A stretch of DNA of 64,000 nucleotides, from contig JAKSXM010000014.1 in NCBI GenBank assembly GCA_022575985.1, positions 22,816,001-22,880,000 of the forward strand, read 5' to 3'. Below the pieces are notes generated by a model that was not told where the DNA came from, searched no databases, and saw only the letters and a program-made list of their open reading frames with translations. The translations under genes were made by a program, and so were the position numbers. Source of the DNA: Anagrus nilaparvatae (lineage: Eukaryota; Arthropoda; Insecta; Hymenoptera; Mymaridae). This document shows positions 22,817-37,318 of this stretch, piece after piece; the stretch's first letter is position 1, and every line of letters starts with the position of its first letter.

Positions 22817-25800
22817 GAAATACCAGTGCAGATTTGATAAAATATCAGAAATAATTATTTTTAAAATAACAAAAATATACATGAAATACAAGATTTTATG
22901 AAATGAAATTCGGGATTCATCCTATTTTATACTTTAATGTATTTTGATTTCACAAATTCGGAATTGAATTTTCCTGCAAAATTTATTTATGAGTCTGTTT
23001 TCAAAAAATCTAGTCTTCCAGATTCGGAAAACTGACGCAGATAGAAATCGACATTAATGAACAGTGAATGGCGGCCTTTATTACCCAAATCCAAAATTTA
23101 TAGCTCCTGCTATTCGAAAGCTACTTGCTGTCAGCTAGCGTTAGTTATCGTTGGCGTACAATTCATTATTTTGAAAATTATAATAGATTCAGGCTCAAAC
23201 TTAACGGATGATTTCTTTCTTCCTTAAATAGTAATAGACACAATTGAAAAATTTTCAGAAAATTAATTTTTTGGGAATATGGAATGTAGTATACATAAAG
23301 TATATAGGAAAAAATGTAAAATATAAATAATAACAGGCAGTCACATAAATGCTAGAATTTTTCTAACACAAAGATAATAATTTTTTTTTTTTTTTAAATA
23401 AAATAATCTATTGTCTTATATGGAAAAATTGCAGGAACCTGTGTATTTCGCTAGAAAACTGGTAATTTTAGTTTTTAGGCACTCCTAGCGTTAGAGTAAT
23501 TCAAAAAAAGGCATTACCTGCGCCCAATGCATAATTTTTGATATGAGGTACCCATTCCTTAAATAATCTAACTTTAACCATATTAAGGTTAATTCATAGC
23601 AAAGATTGAGTACTGGTCCCAGAAAGTCATAGTTCCTTACTATATTATTGGCTCTTTAAATATCTTCTATAGGTTCAGAACCTAAAATGCAGATGGTTTG
23701 TGCAGCTTTTCGTACATACTGAAATCAATTTAATTTGCATATTTTCCTTGCAGACCTACTGCTTGTATTTTTCGATACATGCTTTGGCAAAAAAGAAATT
23801 AGACATGGCCTTTTAACAGTACTTCCAAATTATTGGCTGCCTTTATTATAGATAACTCATAATGATATAGTATTTTCAAGAGGAATTATCTTTTATCTGC
23901 CAATCCTGCATATAAACATTTAAGCATGCTTCATCTTATTTATTTCCAAAAGAGTGTGAAGTAATGCGATATTAATTTTTAAATCAGTTACTTTATAATT
24001 TTGAATGACTGTTATCATAATAGAAACAATATAAAATTTTTTTTGTATTATATTTATACAATAAATAATTTAATAAAAAAAAATATACCGCAAAAGAAAA
24101 GCAATCAAAAAGAATTTATTTACGAATACTATTTGCAAATAGTATTATTTGATCTATTTAAATAAGTTTTTAATTATCTGGAGTTCTGTAGAAATTTTAC
24201 TGAAAGTTAGTTTTACTTATAGATTTAGGAATGAATTTCTCTTGCGAGAAATTACAGGATGAAAGAATTTTATTATTTACGGCTTCGGATTGTTTAAAAG
24301 TTTGTAAATTAATCCTTACCCTTCTTTTAAAACGAATTGACAAAATACAGTCTAGTAAATATATTATTTTAAAAAATTATGCAAAAATTAATAAATAAAC
24401 AAAATATCTTCAAGCGAAGCTTAAAGTACTTGAAATTATTCAGTGAAATATTATTATGAATTTTAAAACTTAAAACTATTGAAAAAGACCAATTGTTTGA
24501 ATATTTAGTACAAAGAATTTAAAATGAAACCGTGGGACAATGTTAACTGTCAATTCCTTCAGTTCTAATCATCTGTCAAGTTCATTTATTTTTTTATTTT
24601 ATGTACACGTATTTGAAATTATTTTATGTTTGAGATGACATCAATAACTATTTTTAAATTACTTCTTATTATATATAAAAATTTAAATTTGCATATTTTT
24701 AATTATTTTTTTACCTTTATTGTCTATCAACAATACAAATACAAAAAGAAGAGCAAAAAGAGCTTATGTATCTATGATTAAAAATAATATTTAAAAAAAT
24801 ATAATAATTTTTTTTTTTTGTAAGTTGAGTATGAAGTTAATATTTAAAAAAAAAACTGTAATTTATCAACAACAAAAATTTATCAAAAAACTATAAAATT
24901 TATAATTACTTCAGTCATTAAACAAAAAAAACATAAAACTTTTTTTTTTTATTACGTTTATTATCATAATTGACAATAAAATTTATCTCATACTTTTGAA
25001 AAATTTAATAACAAAAAATTGTCCAATTTGTTTAATAATATTTTTTTTTTAAATTATCTAATTATGTTTGAAATAGAAATTTTTTAAAACTCTAATAAGA
25101 ATTGAAAATAAAGTAAAAAACAAAAAATTAGTTAAAGAAACTGTTACATTCTTCAAAAAACTTGAATCAACGAACAAAAAAGTCTTGGGTAACATTTTTG
25201 AATGCAGGAAAAAAATTACACTGATGAGAGACCTTGAAGGGTTAACGAACATAGTATAAAATCGACCTTGAGTCATCCATCAATGTTCTAACGACAAGAA
25301 AAACTACTTTGACAGATAAAATTAAAAAATAATGAACAAAACGGTTTTAAAGAAGCCATCAAGGACATTAACTTTTTTGTACATTCTTTTTTGTTTTTGA
25401 GATAAAAGGGTTGCATTGTACTTTTTTTTATGATCTACGAAGAGGCACTCGAGGTCATAGATAGAGAGTGTTCCTCTCTTTTATGGCTTATATGTTGAAA
25501 TAATAAAAAATAAAACCCTTTCTTAAAGAAATGCATTCACTTTCCATACGCAGTAAAAATATTACGTAAGATGTCACCAGGTACTTTATGTCTATAAATT
25601 TCAGTACTTTTTATGAGGGTGCAGTTAAAAGATTCGACCTTGACTTGTTTTGACTTAAAAGGATAATCAGCCCTACAAGTTTACTATGATAGTATAAATT
25701 TAATAGCTTTTTAAGTTACATTTTATTTTGCACTTGAAATATTCTTTTTTATTATCTTTTTAAGAAACTTATAGATGAACTTTTTTTATTATTGAAAAAT

Positions 25801-27654
25801 CTATGCATTTTAAAAGTGTTAACTACAAGTTTTACAATCTACTAATAATAATATTTCAATAATAAAATAAGGTAAAAAGAATTTTACTAATTAGCACTAA
25901 GTTTTTCTTTTTAAAAATAATAAAATATAATATAATTTTTCGAAGAAAAACATTTTTTTTTTTTCAAACAATTTTCAAATAATAATAATATAACAATATT
26001 CAAGAAATATTTAATAAATTATTATTGTGTTTTAAACTCCGTCTTTGTAGTTCGTAACAAAATTTTAACTGATTATATAATTTTTTTTTATGAGATTTTA
26101 TTATTGCTTACACACAGTAAATGTTATTGAATGTTTAAATAATTTAAGAAGAATTTTTCTTGGGAGGTAAATAATTATTGTTGTTATTATTATTATCATT
26201 ATTATTATATTATTAAAGAGAAAATTTTAAACCTTAAAATAATAATATGAGATAGTCAAGTACAACATTGGACCAGGTTTCATTACTGCAGGCACTATAA
26301 GGTCGGCGCGATAGCGTTATAGACATATACAAGATAATATTATATTCATACATTTTATAGTAGAGAGATACTAAAGTGAATTTTATTTTATGGGAAAAAT
26401 TAACGAACACATATTATCTCTATTACATTAAAAAAAAAAAAAAAATTCTCGAAAGAGAAATGAATTTATAATACTATAAATATCATAATGAAGCCTTGGC
26501 AGGTCAAATAATATTTAATTATAATAAATAATATATCTTTTCAATTTCTTTTTTATTTATTAACCTTACCAAATACTTCTCTGTCTTGAAGTGTTAGGCC
26601 AAGTTATTATTTGCAAGAAAAGTTCTTAAATGCGAATTAATTATCTTTGAAGATTCGTTTTCTTTATTATAGTATTTGGGTGTTTCTTAGTTCCCAAATT
26701 GACCGTAGAGAAAAATAATCAATCAAATATGATAATTCAGGTCATAAAATTATTATCAAAAAAAATTTTTTACACGTAGCTTAATGTAGCGTACTTATTT
26801 GCAAATAAAAATAGGCAAAAATCAGAAAAAAAAACGTCTAAGAAAGCGTTTAAAAAACCTTTCTATAAACTTTTTACTATTATTTTCCAAAACCTTGTTC
26901 GTAAAAAATATTGTTTAAAGGGTTGTAAAACATAAAGAAAAGTTCAAATCTCCAATTTTCGGGCGCCACATGAAGAATGATACATTTTCATAATTAGCCC
27001 CCAAATCAGTTCTCATTAAAAGACTCATAGCCTCAAATCAGCATTAAAATATTATTCATAAATCACTCAAATCAGAGATTAGTTACTCTTTAACTTTAAT
27101 TTTAACAAAATTATTTTTACTGGGCCTAGAAATGCAGGGCTAATCTTTTTTTAACTTTCCTTTAGGCTTTATGTCATTTCCAATCAATTAAAATTAACGT
27201 AGGGTAATCTTTTGAATAAACAATCATAATTGCAAATGGATAGAACTAGTTATGTAAGCTTGCCTCCGAGTCATATGTTAAGAACCTTGGTGTTCCTAAT
27301 TTGCCTAGGCTGGTTAGCAAAAAATCACCCAGGTGATAATTTTCCAAACTGATGAAAATTTAGGATATCTTTAAATACACCCCCCTGAACCTGATTCCAA
27401 ATTGGTTTGTAAAAAACCCTGATCTGACCTGAGGGATGAAGAGTTAAAAAATTTTGGTACCTAGGTGAAAAATTTGTAACCGTACAGGAATTTGGCTAAC
27501 GACTATAGATGCCAAATATAGCCGATATGCAAAATCGCAGCCTTGAAAAGTTGATCCGATAAAAGTTATATACGGCGGTTCAACTTAAATCTAGAAAATA
27601 GTGTCTACGTCACACCGAATTTAATTAAATTTTGTATAATATATTCAAAAAAAT
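22817..27654. other. Intergenic DNA without a recognised gene
   Basis: A less A+T-rich patch near 23030-23170 contains a PHO-type ATGGCGG at 23068-23074. Another near 26250-26330 (GGTCGGCGCGATAGCG) is short and unassigned. 23400-23950 is moderately complex but has no open frame. 27230-27600 likewise. The rest is homopolymer-rich. Confidence 0.4.
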
Positions 27655-27990
27655 TAATATTAGAATTTCGGTAACCGCAAGCGGAAATATTTTTTTACTC
27701 AAATGGTTCCAAATGACCTGAAATTAAAACAAATTGAAAAAATTGAAATTTTGAAATAGAAATTTCTTCAATTTAAAAAATTGAAATTTTTTTAAGCTTA
27801 TTTAGAGTATGCGCGCGGTACGATGCAAAAAAAATTTTTTTTCAAAGAAATTTTTTTTTTTAATTTTCTTTACGTTTCAAGTCATTTGCAATTGTTTCAG
27901 CAAAAAAAATAAAATTCATCTAATCACAAGCAGAATCCCGCTAGCCACAAGACGAATTCCCTTAATTATTCCCGAACAATCCCGCTTGCG
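27655..27990. mobile_element. Second copy of the CACTGAA-type hairpin MITE (diverged)
   Basis: Left arm: GGTAACCGCAAGCGGAAAT, then AAATGACCTGAAATTAAAA. Right arm: TTTACGTTTCAAGTCATTTG, then CCGCTTGCGGCAA. Same order and motifs as 22529-22816, but the ends are eroded and the inside has extra AAATTTC repeats. The 67-codon frame at 27809 belongs to the right arm. Confidence 0.55.
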
Positions 27991-30900
27991 GCAAACAGAT
28001 TATTTTTGTTAATATAAATTAAATATTTGCATGTGTTATCTTAGCAATCTATATCTTAATTAACTTCGGCAAATATTTTATCAATGAAGTTCAGAAGTGC
28101 ACAGGAAGTTTTAGTATATAATTAAATATTTTTATAATTTGCATAAAACAAAATAAAAATATATAAGTATGAGATTAAAAAAATTTTCATATATATACAC
28201 ATACTTATTAATATAAATATTTTAAATAGCCTAATAAAAAAAAAATAAATAAATAAATAAAAAGCATCCGGAAAAAATAGAAGTACCGGAAAGGTCCAAA
28301 GCATAATATGTATAGTATAATAATATATATATACCGTCGGAGGAAAATTAAGCTCGTAAAAAGTGATATACGATTAAGCGCCGCTGTTGCACGTAATTTA
28401 CATTTTCATAAAATATACTTACACATATTATTAAAAATTTTTGTTGTTAGTAAATTTAGTTTTTCTTTGATATTATACTATAGAACTAAAAAAAAAATAA
28501 ATATATTAAATGTTGTTGGCAAGTATGTTGATGTGCTTTTATTTTTTGTAATATACTCTTTTAATAGCTTCTGTTTATACTTGAACTCTTTTTTTTTTGT
28601 TTTTTATGTGTTACATTTTATATGCAAGTAAAAAATTATTTTATTAACAGATAAAATTAAATTAATAACTACTTAAAATATTTTTAATTATCAATGATTC
28701 TTTTTTATTTATTTTTTAATTAAATATGGGCTATTTCGTGTCAAGTGTTTGGTAATTTGATGAATCAGGGCTGAAGAATGTTATTTTTTGAGACATTCAA
28801 TTGGAAATAATACAATTTTAATTATTTTATGGCTAGTTATTATTTAAATTATAAGTTTTCTAAATTTTTGGCTTGAAAATGGACAATTTTTAGATCACAA
28901 ATATCTAAAAAATACCAGCAGATCATTTTACATTTTAAAAGTAAAGTTCCATCACTTTTTAAAATGGGTATACTAATACAGCCATAAAAATTATTCTGAA
29001 TTCATTGGCCTGATTATTTATAATATATACTACTTAAAATTTAATTAGCCTGCATGAAATATTCAGAAACAGATTTTGTCCAAAAAAATTTTTTTCCAGA
29101 CACAATGTAAGTTCTGATGGGAGCTTTAACAAAAAAAATTAAACAGTAGCTTCATTATTGGGTTAGACTCATAAAACAATTCAAAGAATTGCCATTAAAT
29201 AAACAAATTTTTTAAATTAAAGTAGCTAGAGCAAAATTCACAAAGTAATAAAATTTAAATTTTTAATATTTTTTATGGTTCTAAAATTGACCATTTTAAA
29301 GACAAAGTAAAAGAATTTTGGTCATGTATCATGATTTCATTTGAAGCGTACCAATATTTGTAAAATATAGTATACTTTGTATGTTTAAATGTCGCTTCGT
29401 CAGTTCACATGGTGCAAATTTCAAAACTTTAAAAGAAAAAGTAAAAAAAATGCCATAAAAATGAGTATTATGAATATTTTTATGTTTTTCGGGCTTTTTA
29501 ACTAAACATTAAAAAAATGCTTTTTTATTTTCGGTTCCTCGTATCGTCATGGGTGAACAAACACACTTGCTTAAAAAATTTTTTTATTTTAAAGCACATT
29601 GTTGCTGAATATTAATATTAAAAACAATAACATATCGTTAAACAACATTTTTAATAGGACTTTACTGGACGCCATTAAAAGATAATCTTCGAAAAAAAGG
29701 GCGTCATTTATACAATATTTTTTTTCATCTTCTTCTTTAACCACAAAAAAAACACGATCCTTTTTCTCTCTTGCGATTTTTGCACGCATCAGACAAGAAT
29801 ATTCTATAAGATTAAAAAAAAACCTGCAGACTTGTTTTGCAACTTATACATACTTGAATTTAAATTTTTTTACAAACACCATCTTATTTCTTCTCTTACT
29901 ATGTGAATTTCTGAAAGACCTTCAAAAATAAAAAAAAACTTCATACACACCTCTGTACACTTTTATTATTATTATTATTATTTTTGTTCAATATTGTGTA
30001 TATGTGAATCATCCAAAAAAAAAAAAACGGTTTTTTTTTGTTTCTTTATTCCTGAGTATTTTTGTATTTTATATTCAACATACGCGATTGCTTGATCATT
30101 CGCGTTCTTTTTTTTCTTCATTTCAAGGAAAAATGATGGTTTAAAAAAAAAAGGTATACGTTCGAAAAAAAATACATGAATAAACTCACATGGAATAAAA
30201 TTTTTTAAATATGTGTAGGATAAGAATTTATTTTTTTTATTCGTGAATTTTGGTTGGTTGAGTGGGATGGTCTAAAAAAAAAAAAGAATTTTTGTAAAAA
30301 TTAAATCAAATTTTGATAGAGAAATTACATTTTTTTATTTTCATTAAATCTTAGATTTTATTTCATTCTCTATTTTTAGTAATTATCTCTTATTTTTTTT
30401 TTGTTTCAAATAAAATACGTGATTTGATTTTTAAAATCTTATTAATAAAAAAGAAGAAAAAATTTTAATATAAAATTCTTAATAATAAACATAAGATTTT
30501 TACGACTTATTTTACGAGGAACTTATTATTTTTTTATTTAAAAAAGAACATCACATAAATAGTCACATCAAAATCCAATCATCATGATTAATTACTAAAA
30601 AAAGGTAATAAAAAAAAAATTCTTTTCTAAAATCAATTTTTTTTTTAGATTTGTAAAATTAATTTTTTTAAGCAAAAAAAAAAAAAAAGTTTAATGTATT
30701 ATTTAAAATTATTAGCATTTATCATGGGCCATTACCATTAGAGTTTCATGAAGCGTGTCAGTTTAAATCAGAGTTTATAGGCAAGTACAGCTATTTTACA
30801 AAAAAAAATGTTAGGTTACTTCCTGTCATTATTGCATGTTTAACAAGCAAAATTTTATTATTTATTTTTTTAAACTAGGTAATTAACATTTCTTATTTAT

Positions 30901-33559
30901 AAAGAAAAAAAATAAATTTATTTAAATAAAACGTTAGGCTACATAAATATCAGAAATAAGAAGGGAATTAAGTTAAGAGAAAATTTTCATCAATTTACAC
31001 CCTTCGAAAAATCAAGATAACTTGAGTGTTATACTTATTAACGTTAAATTAAACACATTGAAATAAAGATGAGATAGCATTTTCTGTCACATTCGTTCAC
31101 ATACAACAAACTTTTATTATGATTAAGAGGGCACATTTTATAAGAAACTTGCTGCCATTACACTTATTCACTCTTACTTTACAAAATTAGAAGAAAAAAA
31201 AACTAATTTTAATAATTTTTCTATTTTATTTACCAATAAATTTAATTGACAATTATCTTTATAAAATTAATTTTTCAAAGATATTTTTCTTTTCTTCTTT
31301 AGTGTTCAATTGAAAGTAGTGTACGTGATTTGAATTAAAAATTTTTTTACTTATATATAAAAATACAGTGTAATTTTTTTTTTATTAGAAAAATATAATA
31401 TTAACTACGTATAATTAATATTAAAATAATTTTTTTTATTATTAAATGTTAATAAAATTTAATTTTTATTGGTGTAATAAAAATAAATAACTTGTATTTA
31501 TCACGTTATTTTTAATTAAATATAAGGATAATTCTAATAAAATCAAATATTAAATAATTAAAAAAATGTCTTTTTTATACAATATTTACGTAGTTATTTT
31601 TAATTTTTAAAAACACAATACTTGTTTATGAGGATTTAGATGAGGTCGTAGAGGTCATGAGCAAAAGTTTCTAGAAGATTACTCAACTTATTCTACATTT
31701 ACCCTAAAAAACTTTCTTATAACATACTCAAAGTTTGGTAAAAGTCCTATTGTCCTAGGCTGCAAATATAGGAAAAGAGTTAAATAGTTTAGGTCATCTA
31801 GGTAAGCAAATTCAAACTAGGCTAGATTTTAAAATTCAAAGCTGTTTTAGGGAGAAGTTGCCCTGAGCCCTGTAATACGGTCTTATTTTAAGTCACTGAG
31901 GTGCCTGAAATGAAACTAGGCGAAATTGATATTGTTTTTTTTAAACTTAATAATCAATTCGAAAAATTTAGCCTACGCGTTATTGTGCTGAAAGGGGTCA
32001 CCCCTCCCCCCACCTTAGAGTTTAAAATTACTCAGGTGATTAAAATGAAACCAAGACAAATTTTATACACCTTTTTTTTACCACAACAAACGTATATTTT
32101 AAACTATCCTATGTAATAACCTGTCCAAAATAGGTATTTTAACCCAGTAACTGTCCCAAAAATTAAATTTACTAGGTCCTAATATCTGCCTTTTTAATGT
32201 AAATGTAAATAGTCTTTATTTGTTCCAATACAAAATTTGATACATAAAATAAAATATAATATGACAGATATAACAGTTTTGGTTGTTTTGGTTGACTTTA
32301 TATCCAGATATAGATATCACTCATTCCCACCGTAAGTTCAAAATCTGGACATACACCAGATAATATTTCATAATTTGGTACTTATTTTAAATCAATTTCT
32401 CATACTTTAAAAAAGTTGCCTTTGATTTCACTATCATGATATAATAATTAATTTATCAAATATTTAAAGTATCCGAAAATAGTGATATCAAAAGTAATTT
32501 TTTTTACGGACCTCTATATGACCCCAAATACCTGAGACCAGGAGTTTCCTTTATGGTTACTAATCAAAAAAATGAGATTATATGAATTTTAACTCAAAAA
32601 ACCATCTCTAAATGGTGTAAATAATTTATTTGAGCTACTATGGTACGAGAAATTTTAACCCGGAATCCAGTAATTTAAAAAATTGAACTTTTTTTATGCA
32701 AAAGGATGTATCAGTTTTAAAAAATAATTTTAAGTTAGAAACTGAATAAAAAATTAAATAAATTATTATAATTTTTAATATAATTTTTTTCCCAAATAAA
32801 AACATTTAAAAAATTATCGGTCAAAAAAAAAAGAAATTTTATATACTTACGTATTAACTTTATATTCAAATAAAAACAATCTTATATATAGCGGTACTTA
32901 AAGAACATCAAAATATTAAGATTGCCAATTTTACAGTTTTAAGTATGCAAAAAAAAAACAAATTCTACTAAAGAAGTGTCACATAATAAAAAAAAAGTTT
33001 AAAAAAAATTATAAAACAAGTTAAATATACTTTTGTTTTAAAATATACAAGTTTATTTATATTAAATGATAATTTTTTCGAACCTCTGTAAATTACAAAA
33101 TTAACGACTCTATTCGTATATACTTTTTCGTATCATGAGTCGTAATTTTTGATCTAAAAAAAGAAAAAGGAAAACTCAAGGGATATTTGAAAAAGAGAGG
33201 TTTGAAAATTATGCAAAAGGGTTCACGTTTTATATTAGATTAGAATACTTTTTGGTAATCCTAAAAGTTTTAATATAATTTAAAGATAAGGTTCCACGTA
33301 TATATTCTACTTTGATCAATATTTAATTTTTTTTCTGCGCAGGAACTCAATTCGAGAAAGCAGGATTTTTTGCTGTTGGATAATATGTACTTGCTTTTTA
33401 TGCTGCTGACCATATATTAGAAGAGCTTTATGATTCTACATTTTTAAAAAATTTAATTAAAAATTTTTGGTTACAGTATAGCATTTCAGAATTATGGAAT
33501 ACTTTTTGAGCTCTTTTATTAAAGTTTACTACAAAAACTTGATCAAAAAATGGACTGTA
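27991..33559. other. A+T-rich intergenic DNA, no gene recognised
   Basis: Small non-A+T patches at 28330-28400 (CCGTCGGAGG ... GCGCCGCTGTTGCACG) and 31640-32160. A PHO-type CTGCCAT is at 31152-31158. Otherwise poly-A/T. Reading frames here have the residue bias of random A+T DNA (K, N, F, I, Y). Confidence 0.45.
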
Positions 33560-33622
33560 ATTAAAAAAAATAAACTGAAATAAAATTCCATTTGCGGCAA
33601 GCAGAGTTTTTTTTCAGTGTAC
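33560..33622. repeat. MITE end fragment of the CACTGAA family
   Basis: AACTGAAATAAAATTCC, TTGCGGCAAGC and TTTTTTTTCAGTGTAC in order. It looks like the two ends of the 22529-22816 family with most of the interior lost. Confidence 0.45.
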
Positions 33623-33865
33623 TTGCATTACACTTCAAAGCTTTCCTAATATGCAAAAACATATTAAAATTTTTTTTTACTATTTTTTTTTAGTTCGATG
33701 TTTTAATGCTTCCAGGCACGTATTCAGAAATTTTTTTTGGAAGGAGCCAAAAATCTTTGGGATGAGGGGGGGATAGAAACTAATAATACCAATAATTATA
33801 GTTTAGGTTTTGTTTATTAATAATTTGTTAGGGTTTGTTTATTAATAATCAAAATTTAATCGTTA

Positions 33866-34130
33866 CAATGGAACCTCGATTATCCGGACCTCAATTATAC
33901 GGATTCTGGATCAACCGGAATGGCTTGGTCAAAAAAAAAAATTACAAGTTTTTTCGAGTTCATGTTTGGAATTTTAAAAACAGTACATGAACTATAAGGC
34001 GATTTAGCTCAAATTAGGCAAAAAACCAGTGAAGACACGGTCTTGTACTCAAATAGAGTCAAAATATTGGGTTAGAACATTGCGAAAGCAGCGATGAACG
34101 ACCCGAATGTAAATTATAGAGAGACAGAGA
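33866..34130. mobile_element. Possible pogo/Tigger-type transposon end
   Basis: After a TA dinucleotide the sequence reads CAATGGAACCTCGATTATCC, then further TTATCCGGA-like units, resembling terminal repeats of pogo/Tigger-type elements that I recall. The following 200 bp is less A+T-rich but has no readable transposase, and no second end was found. Treat as a fragment. Confidence 0.35.
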
Positions 34131-34639
34131 CAGGTCTAGACCAGGTCTTATTAAAGTATTTTTTGCGAGGTATAAAACCTAAAATAAGAGTAGGATTAGT
34201 AGTACTTATAATAAATTGTTTAAAAGTTACATTTGTAAATAAACAATTAAATTTTTTTTGAAAATAGGTCTAAAAATATCCCTATTTTTACTAAAAATTT
34301 TTATTTAGGGGATGGGGGTGATGGGATATGGATCTCTTTACCTTATAGTAATAATTTTAATCACTAAATAATAATCAGTTATTCCAGAAATTAATAAACT
34401 GAAGGCAATTTGTGAAAATTTGCAACTTTTTATAAAGTGTCCTCTGAGCCCACCGCTTTATACGCCACTGAAAAATGCATCTAATTCGGATTTTTTTCAG
34501 TTATTTTAAGGTCTCATGTCACAAAAGACGCAACTATTTTCTTTAATGATTAAGTGACTTTTTTATATTTAAACACTTGATCTAACTAATAGAGAAAAAA
34601 TAATATGATAAGTGAGCAAATAAAGCTAGTGGCTGATCT

Positions 34640-36020
34640 AGAAACATTCTCAGGAAATTTCCCCCCTTAGTCCCCCTCACTCTGGATCCACCACTGTAAA
34701 TTCCTTGATTTGACCCCCAGTTTAATGGGGGTAATCAAATTGAACGTAGAATAATTTCGAATAAGAGATTAGAATAATCCTGGTTGTTTTTTTTTGCAAA
34801 TAACTTAGGTTTATATATTATATATACTAAAAAAGGTATTATAATTACGATTTATGAAACTAGCAAATTGCAAGCTTATTGCGTACCATTTATGTATTAT
34901 ACTTAGTGCTAGATGTAGTAAACATATTCCACACATTCAGATTGTAAAAAGTCATTTAGGTCATACCTTTCCATTTTAGGCCCAATCACCCTGGCCTACA
35001 TATACAAATACATAGATGAAATCGTGCCTTACAAGTTTGTCAGGTTAAAATGGAAAGTTCCTAAAAATATCTAATTCGTGAAGAAATTAGGTTCCCAGGT
35101 CATTTCGATGCCTAAAACATGCTTAAATTGAATGTCTATGTGCAAGTATGCTTATTTCGAAAAGGCGTATCCTGAAAATGTCAGAGCCTACTCAATGAAT
35201 TAAAAAAAGCTCTGGATAAAAATTTTCCAATTCTAGTTGGACAAGCAGGAGTAATCGCAAAAAAACCGATTACAGATATCGAAAAAGTAAGGAAAATAAA
35301 TGCTAAAAAACTATTTTTTTTAATTTTTAGTTATCTGAAGAGTATCTAATAATCTTTAGTCATGAAAAAAGTTGATGCACTTTAAGTATGTGAAGTAAAT
35401 CCTGTATAACTAATATTAACATATGGAACATGTTCATTGGATGGGGTATTTGAAAAAGTTCGGCTCGGCAGGGAGTGGGGTGAAATGAACTTAGAATATT
35501 TTTGATTTAGAGACTTGGAATAATTTGAAGTGGGCCTGATTAGGCCCTGATAAAAAAAAGAACATAGAATGCTTTAGGTTTATGGACTTAGGATAAGTAA
35601 TTTCAGTTTCGGGATTTATTGTACTTGCAGTTTTAGGACTTCATCACTTTTGTTAGCTATAAATAAAAGTCTTTAATGAAGTATTGTAAAGATGAAACTC
35701 TCAATCAGCAGTACCTGGAATAAAAAAGTCTTAGCTTTTCTTTTTTTTTAATTTGAAAAAATGAACTTTTATTAAAATTAAGAACACAAACAAGAATCAA
35801 ACATGTTTATTTTTTCTGACTACTTATCTATTACAAGAATTCTAGCCTTCCTAAGTACCTTATAAACTCCAATGTCCCTAAAGCTGGATTATTCTGTTCC
35901 TAAGCTCAGATTATTTCAAGTCCCTAAATGCATATTATTCTGAGTTCCATTTAAATCCCCCCCCTCGGGTTTAAGGCCTTCTGGGTTAGCTTTCCCTATA
36001 AATATTTTCCATGTTAAAAT
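34640..36020. repeat. Clustered fragments of the minisatellite-bearing foldback family
   Basis: Three pieces: about 34700-34930 (minus orientation), about 35395-35660 (minus; ATGGAACATGTT, GACTTGGAATAATTT, GGACTTAGGATAA) and about 35850-36020 (plus; GTCCCTAAAGCTGGATTATT, CCCCCCC, TTTTCCATGTTAAAA). They match 10820-11300 and 61780-62650. The last two face each other and may be the arms of one decayed foldback element. Confidence 0.45.
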
Positions 36021-37318
36021 GTAAATTATGATTTTCAACTTTAACATATCGCAATTTTCACACTATTCCTTCAAACCTTGCCAAAAGTTACATTCTTATG
36101 TAAAATTTTGCTAAGGAATCCAAATTTTTGGTGAGTTTTTAAGGATTTTAATTTATATTCTCGTGACTTAGTGTGATATTCAAATATTTAAATATTTATT
36201 TAAAAAATATCATTTCTTGATATTGCTTGGTCTGGAGTTTTCCTCGGAGTTTTCATATTAGCGTTTCCCACGGTCCCCAAGGATTTTTTTTTTTTGGGAG
36301 GTAAAAACTTTATTATTGTTATAATACTGCTTTCTTCGAGACATTCTTAAACGAGAATGCGACGAGAATGTTTTATCTTTGATAAGCGCAATAAAGACGA
36401 CCTCTCAAAATTGGATTTTAGTCATAATAGAGATTATTTTTATGCAAGCGTGTTTCGTGTTATGTGTTTTTGAACACACGATACGATAATTTGAAAATTA
36501 AAATTTCTCGCAATAGAAAAGCCTTTTGGAAACTATAAATATGACAATGAGGCTAGTTGAAATATACGTTAAAAATTAAAATTACTCAAAAAATACACAT
36601 GAATTTAATACTCTAAATATGATTTCAATTTTGGAATCGCTCTGGCTAAATGGATTTCGTGGATGTGATAAATCGCTTTAAATTAATATTTTTTGTTGGT
36701 TTGATAGTTTATGTTTTTCTGAGCCCGCGCTGTTAAGGAGCAATCATGACATTTGGAACGCCAATTTGAACTTTATTGATATGAATGAGTTTATTAATGC
36801 TGGAAAAACATTTCCGATATCTTCAGTTTGGTTGAACTCTTCCTAGAAAAGTTTGTTCCAATTATATAAAATATCATTTTGCAGTAATCTCCAATATAAC
36901 GCTGCAACCTTACTAGTTAACAAAAACTCTTTTATTTGATCTCATTTTTTTGGTGTACATGTCTCCTTTTAATCCTCATAAATCTCAATTTTTTATTAGT
37001 AATCTTTTCATCGTTAAGATCAATAAATCAAATTCCCATTTTTTAAATTACTTCAAAAATTGCAATTTTCGATAAAAAATAGGTTTTATTAGGCCAAAAA
37101 CATTTTTTATAAGCTATACTTTTCCTAAACTTATAAGTATATAAGATAAGATAATTTAAAGTCAGAGTCGAAGTCAGAAAAAAATCCATTTTCATCTTTA
37201 TCTTTCAAGCTTGTACCTTTCAGCTTGCACAAAATTTTTGAAGTAGAGTTTAAGGAATCAGTATGCTGACCAAAGGATTAATTCTTTAGCATATTTCAAA
37301 ACTAAAATATATTAAAGA
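36021..37318. other. Intergenic DNA, nothing recognised
   Basis: Ordinary A+T-rich sequence; one near-copy of the TTCTCGCAAGAGAA motif at 36505-36519. Confidence 0.5.

Noticed and set aside
26270..26330. Minus-strand exon candidate with CTGCAG acceptor
   Set aside because: The polypyrimidine tract and donor are weak; the G+C patch alone is not enough.
28122..28631. Short frames with hydrophobic stretches
   Set aside because: They consist of F/I/L/Y/K codons expected from A+T-rich DNA; no start context or homology.
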